64,000 nucleotides of DNA from Oasisia sp. SBJ-2009 (GCA_964017155.1 OZ024856.1:37879322-37943321); one strand, 5' to 3'; counted from the first letter of the stretch, positions 1-13,609 are shown. A program made the numbers and translations. Notes: generated from the letters alone by a model not told the origin.

Positions 1-2880
1 TTCGGGTATATATATACATCATCACGCCTCTTCGTGCATTTTCTCCTAGATCCATTGCTGGCTGTAAGGCCATCACTCGGTCCTTTCACCCACCCTCCCT
101 TCACAACCTAGCAGCTGCGTGCAGAACTCGTGAACAGAAGCAGAAAGACTCCAGCACGAGCATTTACATAAGTATTACACATTATATGTAAGCAACTGCT
201 TACATATTTGCATTGCACATTGGCCGCTTGACATATGCTGAATCAATATGTTCCGTGCCTTGTTGCTTAAGCAACTTTGCGCTATGTTTCTGTCGTAAAG
301 AAACACACGGCGCCATAATTTAAACAACTGAGGATACCCGACAGTTGCACGTGTATGTATAGTGTCCAGTCTGAAGGCTTGCTAGGCAATATGCCGTGTG
401 ATGGTCAGGTCAGTTCCATAGTAACCATTGGTCACCTGAGCTGTAAGAAATTACGAATGCGCAGCGACTAATATTTAGTCGTGAACTGGGTTAAGTGTCG
501 AAGTTAAAACTGAAAGCTGCGTTGGTGTAGACCAGTAGGTCACGAACCGTCTTCAGTTTGTCTGTCACACTTCTAGCGTGTGTGGCGCTTGTATCCGTAT
601 TCATCACATAGGGAGTGACTCGGACAATCTCAACAATTAGACGATTTATCAAACACCGTTGTTTAAACAGTTTGGTTCCATCGGCAATTCGGCGTAATTT
701 CAGAGAGGACATTAGGCTGCAATACCTTGCATTGCTAATGAGAAACATTTTGTCTGAATTGCCTCCACAACAATTTCAACACAAACCCGACTCCTGACCG
801 CGGGCCAGTGTCTGAGACTGTTCCTGGAACGTGTAGAACACGAGAATAATTGCAAGCAGGAACGAAATGTCACCGATGACGGAACTTTCGCTCGGTGGTT
901 GATTATTCCGGTTTTGTATAATGATGCACCGACCCGAACATATGTGGAACTGGACATTTTCACAGAAGCAGAATGAACGAGTGACATGTTTAAACATTGG
1001 AGAAGTTTCGTTCGCTCCGTGTTTTCTATGTATTTCGGATGAGACGTTTAAATACCCGTGGCTTAGGTCGCTCCTTCCGGTCGGCTGTTCGTCGTATCCG
1101 AAGATTAGCGAAAGGTATTTGTTTTGTCCCTAAAAGCCCTTTGATGAATGTAAAGGTCGGTTACCGAGAAGCTATGTACCTGTTGTATATATCACACAAA
1201 GACTGCTTCGGATCAAGGGCAAGACATACATGATATACTATCTCCCTTTCTTTCCCCTACGTCGTATTGTAATTCCATTTCAAAACACATCTAGGTGACA
1301 CTACCTATTCATCAGTTCAGCTGGTACCCGAGAGTCGAACTTTGTACACTACAAACAAAACCTTTGAAAATTCTCCGTTTCGTGTCACGTGCGCATTTGC
1401 AACATTTTCTTCCTCCCGGTTCTTCATATCTAGACTTGTATTTACCCGTGTAGGGAGTTAACGCTGACATGTCTATTGTACACCCTACTTGCTTGTGTCC
1501 CTCTCACGCTAGAACGGGAGCACCTCCGTCTGATCGATGCATTGTCTGGTGGGGTAGAGACAGAGACTACTTAGAGTTCACGACAGGTTACATATTTATC
1601 CCACCTCTGAGCTACCTACTTCCCCTGGCATCATCATCATCAGTGGTCCCTCAAAACGAGGATGACGTCTTACAAAGGTCTGTCAAGTGTCGTGAAGTGA
1701 TTCAAGAGCCCGATTCTTCATCTACAGATCTTGTTGCGGTGTGGGCAGGAGGAGTGGGGTGGAAGGGAGACGTGACGAGAGACATCTCCCTCTCATGTCC
1801 CCTCAGGCATCTCCTCGCCTCGTCAAGTAGACGGTTTGTCTCAAATGTGGCCATTGCCTGGTGTTAGCTCCGGCGTCAAAGTGGACGGTCCGCAGCCGTG
1901 TCCTTCCAGGTACTCATGTCAATTTTACTTTTTCATATAACGTTTAGCAGTGTCTTTGAATCGTTTTCTCTCGCCACCACGAGAATAAAGATACATTTTT
2001 ACAAAGCGAGATATCCAGTCATTAATGCCCTATACTTCTCATTTCACAGATCTGTCAGTCAAAACCCATCTCGACTTTTCTGGGAAGAATTTAATCACGT
2101 TGCAGTAACAGCGCAAAAACTGTTTGCGCTCAAATATCCACCACTTTATATACAGCTGAATCTGGCACGTGCATTGGACTGCATAGTGTCAGGTATGTCA
2201 TTGAACGTATGATTTTGTTGAAACGCTAAAGATGCTAATCATTATCTTCGGTTTATTAGTTATATGAAATAATTTTTTTAGCATTTCGCCCAAGGGTTAT
2301 CATAATCCGAGCTGCTCCTTTGAAACAGTCGATGTCACATCTACATTTTGCATGAACATGCTATGGGAATATGCAAAAGTCGTCAGATCATCGTTGCAAA
2401 CTCGTTTACATTATGCAGGTGTACTGCCTTTACTAAAATAGCGTGATTTTCATTTCACTGTTAAGGTTCAGCACTGGAGGTTTGTTTACCGCTGGACCTT
2501 GGGGATTCGTCATCATATCACAACACACTTCACGCCGTTATTGTGTAATCCAATTACAAATTCAAATTGATTAGAGCGCCACAAGGCACACCGATCGATT
2601 TTCGTCGAACAAGCGGCCGTTGTGTAATCGCAAGAGAAGTGCTTGTCGTCCATGAACTAGGTCGCACTGGCACTACGGCGGTTAGTGCATGAACTAGACT
2701 GCATAAGCACAATCAGTTTGTTGCTGTTTAATATTACCGACGTTTCCGTATTCCAATTACGTGTTCACATAAATTCAGCTCAACCATATCAGTGTGCGTT
2801 GGCATTTTTGTTTGGGTGAAGGCGTCTATCTAACTACACGTGTACATACACCCACTCGCGTTTATGACACAACCAAAATA
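1..2880. other. Non-coding stretch, no gene recognised
   Basis: Open frames of 60-132 codons occur on both strands, the longest on plus at 1469-1867 and 1898-2212. None shows a known domain, biased codon use or flanking splice signals. I see no tRNA, rRNA or mobile element that I can name. It could be intergenic, or a long intron of a gene running outside the window. Confidence 0.5.
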
Positions 2881-2895
2881 CACACGGGCGCACAA

Positions 2896-2928
2896 ATGCA
2901 CACACAACACACACACGCGCGCGTGCAT

Positions 2929-2982
<54 letters not shown>
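2896..2982. repeat. (CA)n microsatellite
   Basis: Alternating CA/AC with a few CG interruptions, ending in a short (TC) run. It generates spurious His/Thr and Val/Cys open frames on both strands. Confidence 0.95.
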
Positions 2983-2985
<3 letters not shown>

Positions 2986-3090
2986 CTCTCTCAAAACAGG
3001 CACGCGCGAACTGAAGTTATGTTCCAAATTAATATCAAACCATTCTAAAGTAGCACGCACTTTCGCACCCATGCGTTTTCGCGCTTTCTC

Positions 3091-3091
3091 A

Positions 3092-3127
<36 letters not shown>

Positions 3128-3242
3128 CGGACGGACGGACGGACGGACGGACGGACGGACGGACGGACGGACGGACGGACGGACGGACGGACGGACGGAC
3201 GGACGGACGGACGGACGGACGGACGGACGGACGGACGGACGG
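3091..3242. repeat. Two-phase tetranucleotide array (ACGC)n then (GGAC)n
   Basis: A run of about ten ACGC units passes directly into about 28 nearly perfect GGAC units. The switch is one base change in the unit, so the second array probably arose from a point mutation in the first that was then amplified. Open frames through it (Ser-Val-Arg-Pro or Thr-Asp-Gly-Arg repeats) are artefacts. Confidence 0.95.
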
Positions 3243-4908
3243 ATGATACTGCCAGAAGTTGCACCGATTTTCTCACACCATCAAGTATATATTCGAAAGT
3301 CGAACTGTCGACGTGTCTGCTGTCCTCACACGCCAGGGCTGTTTGTCGGGCAAACTAGCGACCGGCTCCTCTATTGCACTAATGATATAACTACAATATG
3401 TATTAACAATTGTGACTTTGGTAGAAAAAGTGGGCCATTATTTCACACTTTATCTAAGACATTGCAGCATATTGTATGTAGTATGTACGCCAGTGATGAA
3501 ATGTCACCCTTAGTCACGTGTCCTGTATTGAACCAAGATCTTAGTCAATCTAGCGAACTTGCCATCAAAGTAAAAGGCCAAGATGACAAGTGGACATGTC
3601 GAAGGTGCTAATCTTTTTAAGACGACGGTCATTCCCGTCTGGCAGCTGCCCAAGCATTTATAGCCACCTGTTGCGTATTGATTGGCCCATTCTGCCAGCC
3701 AAGGTTTCACAGCTACTTCTTATTGCGATGTTCGTCACGTGATATAAGCGTCATTATCGTACGAACGAAGTACAGAGTCTATTCGGCGTTAAATTGTTTC
3801 TGACGACATAATGGATTACGTGCTGTGTTCTCAATATCTGAAGAAAGGTCATGGGTAGAAATATCAGAAATTCGAATCACATTTCGTGTTCACATAGATT
3901 CCCCAGGAGGACATGGTAACAAAAGTAGATGGTTGAAGTAAGATCGAAATGAAGATGGATATATCGTGCTAAAACAGATCACGGAAGTGCAAGAACGAAT
4001 AGCCGAGAGTATGAAAGACGGATGAGTCATTGTCAGTCCTACTAGCTGCAGTTATTTCATTACTCCAGATCTCACATTGTCGATCCAGAAAAGAGTTTCT
4101 TAGTGCGGTTTGCAGACAGATTGACAATATTCTTGACGCAAATGAAGATTAATTGAATGTCACCGAAATGGCCGTCTGCATACGATATCTACGAAAGCAA
4201 TCAGGGCAGGCAGTTCTTTACAACTCGCAAATCAATCACGGCTGATATAATCATCCAGTCTGCTTCTCGCTGTGCGACGTCTGTTGTATCTTTGATGTTG
4301 ATTAACCGAGCATAGCGCACACGATTAGGTGCACGATACAGCCAGACGGTGCACAGAGATGAACACTAAATCCCGCTGTTATTGGATTAATACTGATAAT
4401 CTGATTGCCCAGCTATCTAACAGTGCTGGCTATACCCATGTGGATTGTTGCAAACGGATCACAACGTATCGGTTAGACTTATTTTATCATTTTATCATAT
4501 TTAGACATGAGCATAAGATTATGATAACAATGCAAATGACGATGTCTTGTATGGCTCTGGCATGTGCCAACGTTACACAGTCCCAGAGCCTGCTCCAATG
4601 GGAGTCAACGACTAGGACTGTCAAGTAAAGTAACGCTCCTCCGGGGAAATTCGTGTGGACTGTCAGAGCATAAAACAAATGTAATGACAATGTAAAAGAA
4701 CGTGAGACCGTCAAATGCGTGTCAAGTGCGCACAAACATACACACACACTCGCAGAGAAACGGGGGAACAATGAACAATACTAATAATTGGTAGGAATGG
4801 GCCATAGAAAAATATTTGTAATAATGTTATTATTACAGCACCGTCCCATCAATTTTATACTGACGACGATACGCCATAAAACATGGTGAATTGTTACTCC
4901 ACGTTTCG

Positions 4909-4912
<4 letters not shown>
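3243..4912. other. Non-coding stretch, nothing recognised
   Basis: Only short, unsupported open frames. No RNA gene or named repeat was seen. Confidence 0.45.

Positions 4913-4980
<68 letters not shown>
4911..4980. repeat. (CA)n microsatellite
   Basis: About 34 uninterrupted CA units. Confidence 0.97.
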
Positions 4981-4981
<1 letters not shown>

Positions 4982-4984
<3 letters not shown>

Positions 4985-7900
4985 CGCGCACACCAGTCTC
5001 AACAATGTAACGCAATCATAATTTAGATTGAAAAATTGAAATAAAAGTTATGTCAATTAAATAGGGTAAAATATCTTTCACATCACTAATTATAAATCTT
5101 ACCTGGCACATTCAGTGTCAGAGTGGCTGAGAAGATTACCGAGGAGGGGCCGAAGGACTGTTACTCATTCTTCAGTCTGACTGACGAGGAACAATAATTG
5201 AGTTAAGAGTGCTGCGTCGTGGACATTACACTGACGAAGTCACAGCTACTTTCTCTATTATATATTTTAAAATATTTTTTATCAAACGTATTATTCTTTT
5301 TCATTTCAGCCATACTGCTTTTTTGCAAAAACTAAAGTATTCTAAATAACAACAAATTGAAATACATGAATTCAATTTTCCGGCGGACTGTCCACAGGAC
5401 CACCCCGTTAAAATGTCCCGTCATTATATGGTTTCCATGGTTACAGTTACGAAGATTGATTGTTATTTTATATATCACCTTCTATTTATAAATACTTAAT
5501 ACACTACACAAGCACACGTCACCACATAAACCACTGTAGTGACATATCTGGAAGGATTCGGAACGAATGGGAAAACCAATAAATGTTCCATTCTAAAACG
5601 TAATGACACATGTAATATCCTTATATGAGCTGCGCAGGGTCTTTCGCTATAGGGCATACATATAATATCATACAAATACCCACATTTCCGGAGGTAAGCG
5701 ATGGCCAATAAGACTCAAATACGTCATTTGATCAGATAGGCCCTACAGTCATGTCAACTAAATTGTTCTGCCAACAACAAAATTCTGATAGAATGATCGA
5801 TGTCAGGACATTTAATAAGCAAATGTACATCAAACGTTGTCATGTTTAAATAACCTGCGTAAATGACGTAGACGTAAACAACCTTTCCTCCTACACACTG
5901 TAAGCGCGTGTAGTAAGCTACAGAGACACTATAACACTACATAATGCTTTAGCTGAATATACACGACAAACTATGGACACTGATTGACTGATTGGTTGTT
6001 CTTTGAACTAGTTCCCGGACACGTTCATACCCTTCTCACTTTGCAATATTTGCACAAATGAAGCCGGTTTGGATGGCAGCGAGTAATTCCACGTTGTGCA
6101 GTATTGGTAAGCTAACAATGAGATCCAACTCTTGTTAATCCGCTAAGTGGTGTCGAACTTTCCAGCCACGAAACCTTAAATGTTCCACCTATGCCACAAT
6201 AGATTTCCGGGAAACGTTAATGGCAAAGTGCGTCTGTCGTCCAACATGAGTAGAGAGCCTGAAACGACTCTGAAAGGAAAAAAGAGCTTTTGGGTAGGCT
6301 GACAATACTGCGTCGTCCACGCAAACTCTCAATCGATGAAGCTGGGCGGTTTGTGGTGATCTGTGACATTACTAAAAAAACGAAAGGAAGTACGGTCGTT
6401 GCTGCCAAGGCGTGTTATTGTAAAACTGTCGGTTCTGTGGAAAGCTGCAATTGCACATTCTGAATTGTTGCTGTGGAGGTCGTGGTTGCTAGTTTGTTTG
6501 ACAGGGTGCGTAGCGAACATTAGTGTATCGAATGCACATCTCTATTATTCCTGCAAGACAACCATTTGGTTATTGTCAAGTATATTGTCGATATCGTGTA
6601 CCAAGCTAGACCAGCAAAGAAATGATAATGTGTTGTGTGTTAAATTATTCACGAAACTGACATGACTAGAATAAAACCGAAAGAGCTTAGGTCCAAGTCC
6701 AGAACATTCTGGCTTCCAAGCTTCCGTTTACAGTTCTAGTTTGTTCTTTTCGACGACTCTCACGACCATAGACTATGCAAATGCGTTTTATTTTGCGTGA
6801 ACAATTCGTAGTTTTTGAAGGATGTGCAACTGGAGGTTTTGTGCCCCTCGAAGAAGCCGTTCTGAGTAACCCAGATCCTCTCGTGTTATATCGTAACAAC
6901 TTGGCGGGTATCGCTGACTTGAGCAACACAATATATCAATTTGCAGCAAACTCGGCAGAGGACTTTGAATACCCACCAACTTCAGACACTGATGACGTAG
7001 TGGTGTGTATATTATACATTTCTGTGGCAACTGTGAATGGAGCCCATAAAATGTAATGTAAGAACAACATAAGGTAACAATGTCGGTCTGGAAAAGTCAC
7101 GCGTAAATATGTGCCAGAATTGTAATCAAACAGTGCACCTTAATACCATTGTTTAATGGTATTAATGGTATTACAAAATACCTTAAATAATAAATATACT
7201 ATTTAATACACAATCTTCATAACGACAGACGTGTGTGCGTATACACGTGTGTGTGTGTATGTGTGTACGCGCGCGTGCATGTGCGTGTATATTCGCCGGT
7301 TTAGATATTACTTTCAGTGTAAATGAACCCCCGGGTCGGCCCTACACGTGTATGGGATTCATTTAGAATCTACTACACCGGCTGCCAAAGACATCCCGTA
7401 AGTGACAACGTACAACGTGTTGTCTCGTGCACCTGCCTTCACGCCGTCGTGTCGAATGTGGTTCGTCACAACTGGAACCCACGTGTAGCCACGTCCGTTC
7501 ACACCATACGCTGACGCTTGGATACTTGAGACACGACGTCGGAAGGCCGTGCTGGTTTTAGAACTAGCACCTTGTTGGATGTTTAAATGTCTTGCTTCGC
7601 CGGACGTAGGACTACAGAGACCCTGGACAGTGGTTCACCACTCGTGTGGTCACTCTAGTTCTCTCACGTCTCATACGCAACAACATCGTACTTAAACACG
7701 ACTTGTTCACGTTAAACACAAATCAAACTGCGGTTTTATTTCTGCAGATACAGAAAGGACACTGTGTTGAGACTCCGAACGTCACATTCCAGGCCATGTT
7801 CACTATTCTTTATTCTACATATAAACTATCAGTATTGCAGTTGTTGACCACCAACACCAGACAGAGTCGTTGTGGTCAATGACTCGCTTATCAAGTATCA

Positions 7901-8590
7901 ATTGACGAAGGAAATATGTGCCATCTATTCCTCACCTCTGAGAGAATTCAGCCCAACGTCCTAGAAATATAGCCTCAATATTTATCGCTCAACTTGAAAG
8001 GAACTGCAACAGAATATTTAAGTGGTTTACAAGAACACTATATTCAAAGTATTAAGAAATCCCATATGTAAAATATGCACAAATCAAATATGGCCGCCAT
8101 AAAATATTACCACAAACCACTGCAAAAATTGTATTGCAGTTTGTTAGAGAAATCGTAGTTTGCCAGGACAATCAATACTAGATCTATCTTGAAGGTCACA
8201 TAGGTTTTTCATTACCTGCATTTATTCGACCCAAAGCCACGGGGTCACGGTCAAGTAGACGTAGTGTGGAGTCCTGGGAAACTGGCCAGTCTACTTTGGC
8301 CTTAATCACCGACGCGCTGCCCTATTGCAAACCAATCCGATTGCCGTGAATTTGGTGCCTCGTCTCCGCGAAATGGCATAGGTCTCTATACGTAAATGCT
8401 GACAATTGCAGGCTTATCTCATGAATACATCTGCATTTAGAGCTTTACACTAAGACAAAGTAACACCAGCTGCCAGCGGCTTATCGTCCGAGTGACGGGG
8501 TATGCTGTTATAACGTTAGGCTTCCTACAAACACAACGCTCGGTTGTGCAGCATTTTGACTAAGGATTCCGATGTAGCCCTACAGCGAAA
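4982..8590. other. Non-coding stretch, no gene recognised
   Basis: A mixed TG/CG microsatellite lies near 7228-7290. The plus frame at 6775-7056 (93 codons) and the minus frames near 6687-7030 overlap one another and match nothing I know. There are no convincing exons of the neighbouring potassium channel: I looked for the selectivity-filter motif on the minus strand and did not find it. Confidence 0.4.
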
Positions 8591-8629
8591 GATCAACGCA
8601 GCTCATTCACGGACCACATTACTAAGGAA

Positions 8630-8935
8630 GACGTCCGATGCAGAATTAAGGAATATAATGGATCTTTGATGACCTCCTGACGACAGGTAAGAAATGGAAA
8701 CTGATATGGTATGCCACGTGACAAGATCAACCGGCTCTGCCACTCAACAAGTCGACATACAGGAGGACGACAGAGGGGTGGTTGGAGGAAGGTGTGAGAA
8801 GACAACGTCGTGGATTGGCCATGGGTACCCCAGACAGGGGTAGAAACCGCCAAAATGGCTGGAGATATCGGGAAACTGTCAATGATCGCGGGATGGAAGA
8901 TTCAAGAAAACAGGGCAGCAAACAGCTGGATAAGC
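8630..8935 (+). mobile_element. Possible non-LTR retrotransposon 3' coding remnant
   Basis: Read across shifting frames, the plus strand gives a short segment rich in Gly-Arg-Gln-Arg followed by Trp-Arg, Glu-Asp-Asn and later Gly-Asp residues. This loosely resembles the C-terminal tail of invertebrate LINE ORF2 proteins. The frame is broken by stops and indels, so it would be a dead fragment. The match is from memory and weak. Confidence 0.22.
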
Positions 8936-9171
8936 ATAACGTCATAGCAAACGGAATACACACACTAGTTTTCTTAATAGACCCTATAAATTATACCTGC
9001 ATAAAAGTGGGCAGTGACCTTGAAAGAAAATCGTAGGTATTACACATTAGATAACGTGTTATTGTTTGTGTTGTGAATATCGTGGATGCGTATAATAAAT
9101 GTAATATATTTAACATTAATGGTAACGTTTTGAATTGTTAACGTGTGTGGCAATATGGCCAAGTAGCCGTA

Positions 9172-9394
9172 GGGCTCAGACCACATTTGCATTTTCCATA
9201 GGAGACCATTATAACGTTTCCTTCATTTCCTACTAATCTTAATTAGGTCTGTTATTGACAATTTCACAGCATATTTACCCTCCATAGACAGAGGTTCAGT
9301 GAAAAATTCGTGAACTTTTAATACCTCAGGCTCCCAAAAACTTCTTTCAAACCTTACACCCCTCCATTTATGCTTGAACCACCCACGGATTGTC
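9172..9394 (-). repeat. Dispersed repeat copy 1 (223 bp)
   Basis: The reverse complement of this block matches 39168-39390 over its whole length with roughly one difference per ten bases, and both copies are 223 bp. No coding capacity. It is a medium-copy interspersed repeat of unknown class; the two copies are in opposite orientation 30 kb apart. Confidence 0.85.
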
Positions 9395-10070
9395 CAAAAA
9401 TATATGTGCTTTCGTGTGAGTGCATATTAGTTTCAATCATAAGTAAGAGTGATTAAGTACTATTTTAATTACGGTACTTGGGGAGATAATAATAACTGAT
9501 GTGTAGGTGGTATGCAGCGAATGAACGGTGTAACTTAGTGTTCTAACAAGAAGTCATTTTGTAATAACATAAAATGTACGCGATATCCAGTAATTGACGT
9601 TTGGTCTGACATTTGGAAGAAAACGTTATTAGTATAGATCTATCTATGCAAAAATGGCTATAGATCTAACTTTATTGTGTGACATTGAAAATTAACAATT
9701 TTAATTAGTAGTGGACTAGTTAACTATGACAATGAACTGCATGATGCAAACAATACGTCAGAATCATTGTCAAACAGTTTACCAAAAGACGATTTCCCTA
9801 AACAAATGGGCCGTCTTGTCCCCCGTGGTATTCGATCGTTAATACGGACACCCAATAATACTATCTATACGCGATGTCAAATTTGACCGTTAAAATAATA
9901 AATATAACGACTGCTCATTCTGAAGTGGGAATATACATATATTCATTTGCCTCCTCGTATAGGCATATCAAGCAAACAGCGTTAGTTCAGAATACTATGT
10001 ACAACCTACCTGGGGATGTTTTATTTTTATAGCCTAATTGTACTGTATGTATTGCAAGCAAAGGAGCGAT

Positions 10071-10306
10071 TTATAAATATTCAATATAGAAGAGACTAGT
10101 AATAATCCTAGACAGCATCTGTACGACATCTAACGCCTGTGCATCATGTGTCAGTTGGGCATGTCCTTTGAGATATTTCTCCAAAAATGCTACGCACGAA
10201 GGCTTGATTCGACGAAGGAATCCAACTGTCAGATGCAGCAATTCGACGGCAAACAGCATCACCAATAATATGGGCATCACAATCGAAAAAACGACACTCA
10301 CTGGGC
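10071..10306 (-). CDS. Doubtful candidate exon of the neighbouring K2P channel
   Basis: After a possible acceptor (a pyrimidine-poor tract ending cccag at about 10,307) the minus strand encodes a hydrophobic helix beginning VSVVFSIVMPILLVMLFAV. It resembles the second membrane segment of TWIK-type channels, including a proline and a following Arg-Arg. Against it: no exon with the first pore and its selectivity filter was found between here and the first exon, and no good donor follows. It may be chance. Confidence 0.18.
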
Positions 10307-10789
10307 ACAATCAAAATTCCGGATACACAAATAAGGCCCCAACTTTACATCGACCGGTTGTCGAGGCAGACAATAATCGTTGTTTGGCTGCGTCTTATGC
10401 TACTTATTCTGGGTTCAGATGTGAGTTTACAAGTTTGTCAGCGTTAAGTAGACCGCATATGAAGGAGACGCGGTCGAGACGATCACGTCTCAACCGTGTC
10501 TCCCAGAGTGCGTGATACTCGAGACACCTCGGGCGTCTTGAGCGTGTCTCGGGCGAATGTAGATGATCTACATTAGATGTTTAGGTACCTTCTGTAGGCG
10601 TCTTTATCTCGCTCTGACTGCGTCTTGTCTCGAGAGATTTTGTGGTCGCGAGCTGGGAGATTTAACGACCAGGCATGGCTTAGACGAGACACAACTTTCA
10701 CTTGCCAATGAGGAGCTAGTCTATAGTTCAATGGTGGGTCGCAGTCTCTGGCTGAGTTATCCATAGTGCGTTAACACTGGATCACATTC

Positions 10790-12072
10790 TATACCCCGTT
10801 TAGGGCCACGGAGCTTTGACGTGAATGGAAGACAATCACCGCATTACTCGCAGACTAACCAACGAAATTATTGGGGGGTTGAGAACCTAAACCACAGAAC
10901 CAATGGTACTTTTGAAAAAAATGCCATTCTCCGCTGTCCCGTCTCGTCTCGACAAATGGCAAACATAAAATAACGGGTGATTAACTGGGGAGGGGGGGGG
11001 GCAGAACCATATCTGCCCTAACCCAAATTTCGCGTGCACCCCGTTCCCGCGCGTCTGCACATATATCTAATACTTATATTATCTATACTAAGCACGATCG
11101 ACGTTAATTGAAACAGTATTAACACAACAACGCAGCCATGCAAAGCAAAACACAAACCACAAAACTTACTAAAGTGTACCTGTTTTAATTAACACTTATA
11201 AACAACAGTTACACAAATTACAACGACAACGACTATGTCGACGTATCGATCCCTAAAACAGGCTTTATCTGTCATTATTTATTTATCACTGCCTGCAGGA
11301 CTAAGTCGATTACTATAATTATGATTAAAATCATACTACAAAGCTATAATTATAGTGCTTTTACCTATTATTTGTAATCATATATATATAATTATTATTA
11401 TACTTTTTACTGTACTCTTTTGTACAATATACTTTATTTATTTAATTATCTCTCGAAACCACAAGAACATTTCCCTATGAGGAACAAATAAAAAGGTATT
11501 TCGATTTGATTTTTGATAGACTTCGGGATTAAATGTTCATGTAAAGCTAAAATACTCTGTTGTTGTGTGTTTTATTGAATCTTTGCGGTATTATTGGTTC
11601 TCGTGAGTGGCTAAACACATAGGGCGAAGGGGAGGCTGAAATATTGTGTAAATTAGGTATCCAAATTCAAGATCAACAGTATTTTAGGATATGTCGACAT
11701 AATGATATATGATATAAACATAGACCTAGCCCTCGATACCAGGCCTGCAGCCAGGTTGAGTATATTGCAATTTTTGGGGCATCTCCTTTGAGACTCTTTA
11801 TGACGGTCAATTTTGAGTGTACCTCCCCATCAAACTGCGTCCCTGTAACAGTCGGGTGGAACTCTTGTCTCTGCTGGGGTAGATACGCCCGATGCCACTA
11901 GTCATATACTAGTTACGGGCCTGCGTACGGTAACCTGGTATGCTAATCCATAAGTTAATCCAGCACTGTTAACACAGCTATTGAGCTACAGACTATAATC
12001 GCAGTACGAATAACAATTAAAGCACATCATCCAAATATAATCCAATAATGGATACATGCAAAATGTCGCTAC
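10790..12072. other. Non-coding stretch, perhaps an intron of the K2P channel gene
   Basis: AT-rich in the middle (11,160-11,560), with an 11-base G run near 10,990. Around 11,440-11,520 an AATAAA-containing segment ends in a TTTGATTT-like tail, which is how many LINE 3' ends look; this is only suggestive. No exon was found. Confidence 0.4.
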
Positions 12073-12244
12073 CTGTCATACACGCTTCGTGGTCCTTCAA
12101 AAACTCGTCCCTCACTTTCATGACAGCGCTCACTCGTTCCCGCTCCACCGGCGCCTCGATCGCCGAGAAGACGCACGCGCCCAGCACCAAATATACGATA
12201 TAGAAACCGACGAGTATCAAACAGCGTCGGTTACTCGTCTGCAT
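12073..12244 (-). CDS. First coding exon of a two-pore-domain K+ channel (TWIK-like)
   Basis: K2P channels are dimeric background potassium channels of the plasma membrane, each subunit having four membrane segments and two pore loops. This exon gives the start methionine (12,242-12,244), a short cytosolic N-terminus (MQTSNRR) and membrane helix M1, containing LVGFYIVYLVLGACVFSAIE. The beginning of the extracellular cap follows, ending in EFLKDHEAC. The YLxLGAxVFSxxE pattern and the FLxxHE motif are typical of KCNK1/KCNK6-type subunits. The exon ends at a good donor (cag|gtagcg) at 12,072-12,071. The pores and M2-M4 must lie further left or outside; they were not found. The gene faces away from LRR1, about 1.4 kb apart. 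Family assignment is confident, the subtype is not. Confidence 0.75.
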
Positions 12245-13609
12245 AATTTCAGTCGGTCGAAATCCAGCAGATTCTTATGTCGCTCTTTGGTTAAACGCAG
12301 CAAGAGCGTTTTAGCAATGCAAACTGCGCAAAGATTAACCTGACTGGTTGCTTATCTGGCCCTGATATCGTTAACCGGCGAGTATGGTCCGTGTATCCTC
12401 GTGCTATTGATTTGTACGTCGCGAAAACGCATCAATTATCCATACTCCGACAGGTGGCGTACGTGTAGCGCAATTTAATAATTTAAAACGATATAAGACT
12501 TTGCGATTCTAGAACGTCCGATATTCCTCTACTTGTAACATGTTCTCGTGCGGGATACTGTTAAACTCTAATGATATGACAGAAAATGAACATTTTTGTC
12601 GGTTTCAGAGCGTCGGTGTGCAATTCATTTGCCATCTAGCGACCATTGCTGAACTAATGTGCATAACCGAAAATATTTGGCTCGAAGGTACACGGACCGA
12701 ACATTCTGAGCGAGGGCGTACCACTGCACGTTGTGGACTGTGAAAACATAGTTCTGAAATCAAATAGGTATACGACTAGTATTCGGATGAACCTTGCTAC
12801 TAGTTATTTCGAGTCGACTTATTAATATGAAATGCTGGTATAATATGAATAATTTTAAAGTTGGCATACCAACATAGCGTTTAAGCAAAATTGTGGCGCA
12901 TGAATACACTGCCGGCGTTCAACGCTAAACCAAAACATTTGGCGGAATATTTGATTACGTCTGTCACCAGTCAGCGCGATAATAATCTGTTGTGGACTTA
13001 AGTTATGGTTATTAAGCCTACCTAATGATCAGTGTAAGTAGTACCCTGTGATGATGCGATAACGTAATGACTCATGTACATTTTTCAGTCGATGAGATGC
13101 CTTAATTTACAGTGAAACTTGTCAAAATGCAGTTATATCCGTGAATCATATGCGCGTGTCGGTGCTGGAGTTTTATTTATTTATTAAAAAAATTCTCCCA
13201 AATCAAATTTAGTCAAGGTTGTAACCTTATGATAATAGCATGCTTATCTTAGATGTCCGAGTTAAACATACGTAAACGAATCAGTTAGGAAGTCGTGTCA
13301 CCCGTGTGCATCAATTGAATCAGGCTGCATCGGCATCAGTCCAGCAATACAATGCATGATACTTTGAAACTGGGCTATTAAATTATATATATTAGTATAT
13401 AATATAGACTTCCTTATTCGAAGAGCCTTTCACAACATATCTCAGGTACCTTGGCTAATAGCTCAGCTCAGCACACCAAAAAAGGTACTAAACTTAGTAG
13501 AATTTAATAAAAATGTATATAGTAGCTAGTACAGTTTTGCATCGTCATTAATAATTGATTTCATGTAGTATTAAATGTGTTTGTCACTTTGAACATGATT
13601 GCAGACAGA
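12245..13609. promoter_or_regulatory. Head-to-head intergenic region between the K2P channel and LRR1
   Basis: Both start codons face outward from this 1.37-kb interval, so it should hold the 5' UTRs and promoters of both genes. I see no clear TATA box or CpG island. The plus frame at 12,540-12,743 is short and unsupported. Confidence 0.45.

Noticed and set aside
1469..2212. Plus-strand frames of 132 and 104 codons
   Set aside because: No recognisable family, no splice context and no codon bias; lengths fit chance.
2794..3358. Frames with Ser-Val-Arg-Pro or Thr-Asp-Gly-Arg repeats
   Set aside because: Tetranucleotide array translated in different frames.
5496..5708. Minus-strand VTTVVYVVT string resembling a potassium-channel filter
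   Set aside because: Both filter glycines are absent and the surrounding sequence is not a pore helix.
6775..7056. 93-codon plus frame with an acidic C-terminus
   Set aside because: Looked protein-like at first, but matches nothing known to me and overlaps equally long minus frames.
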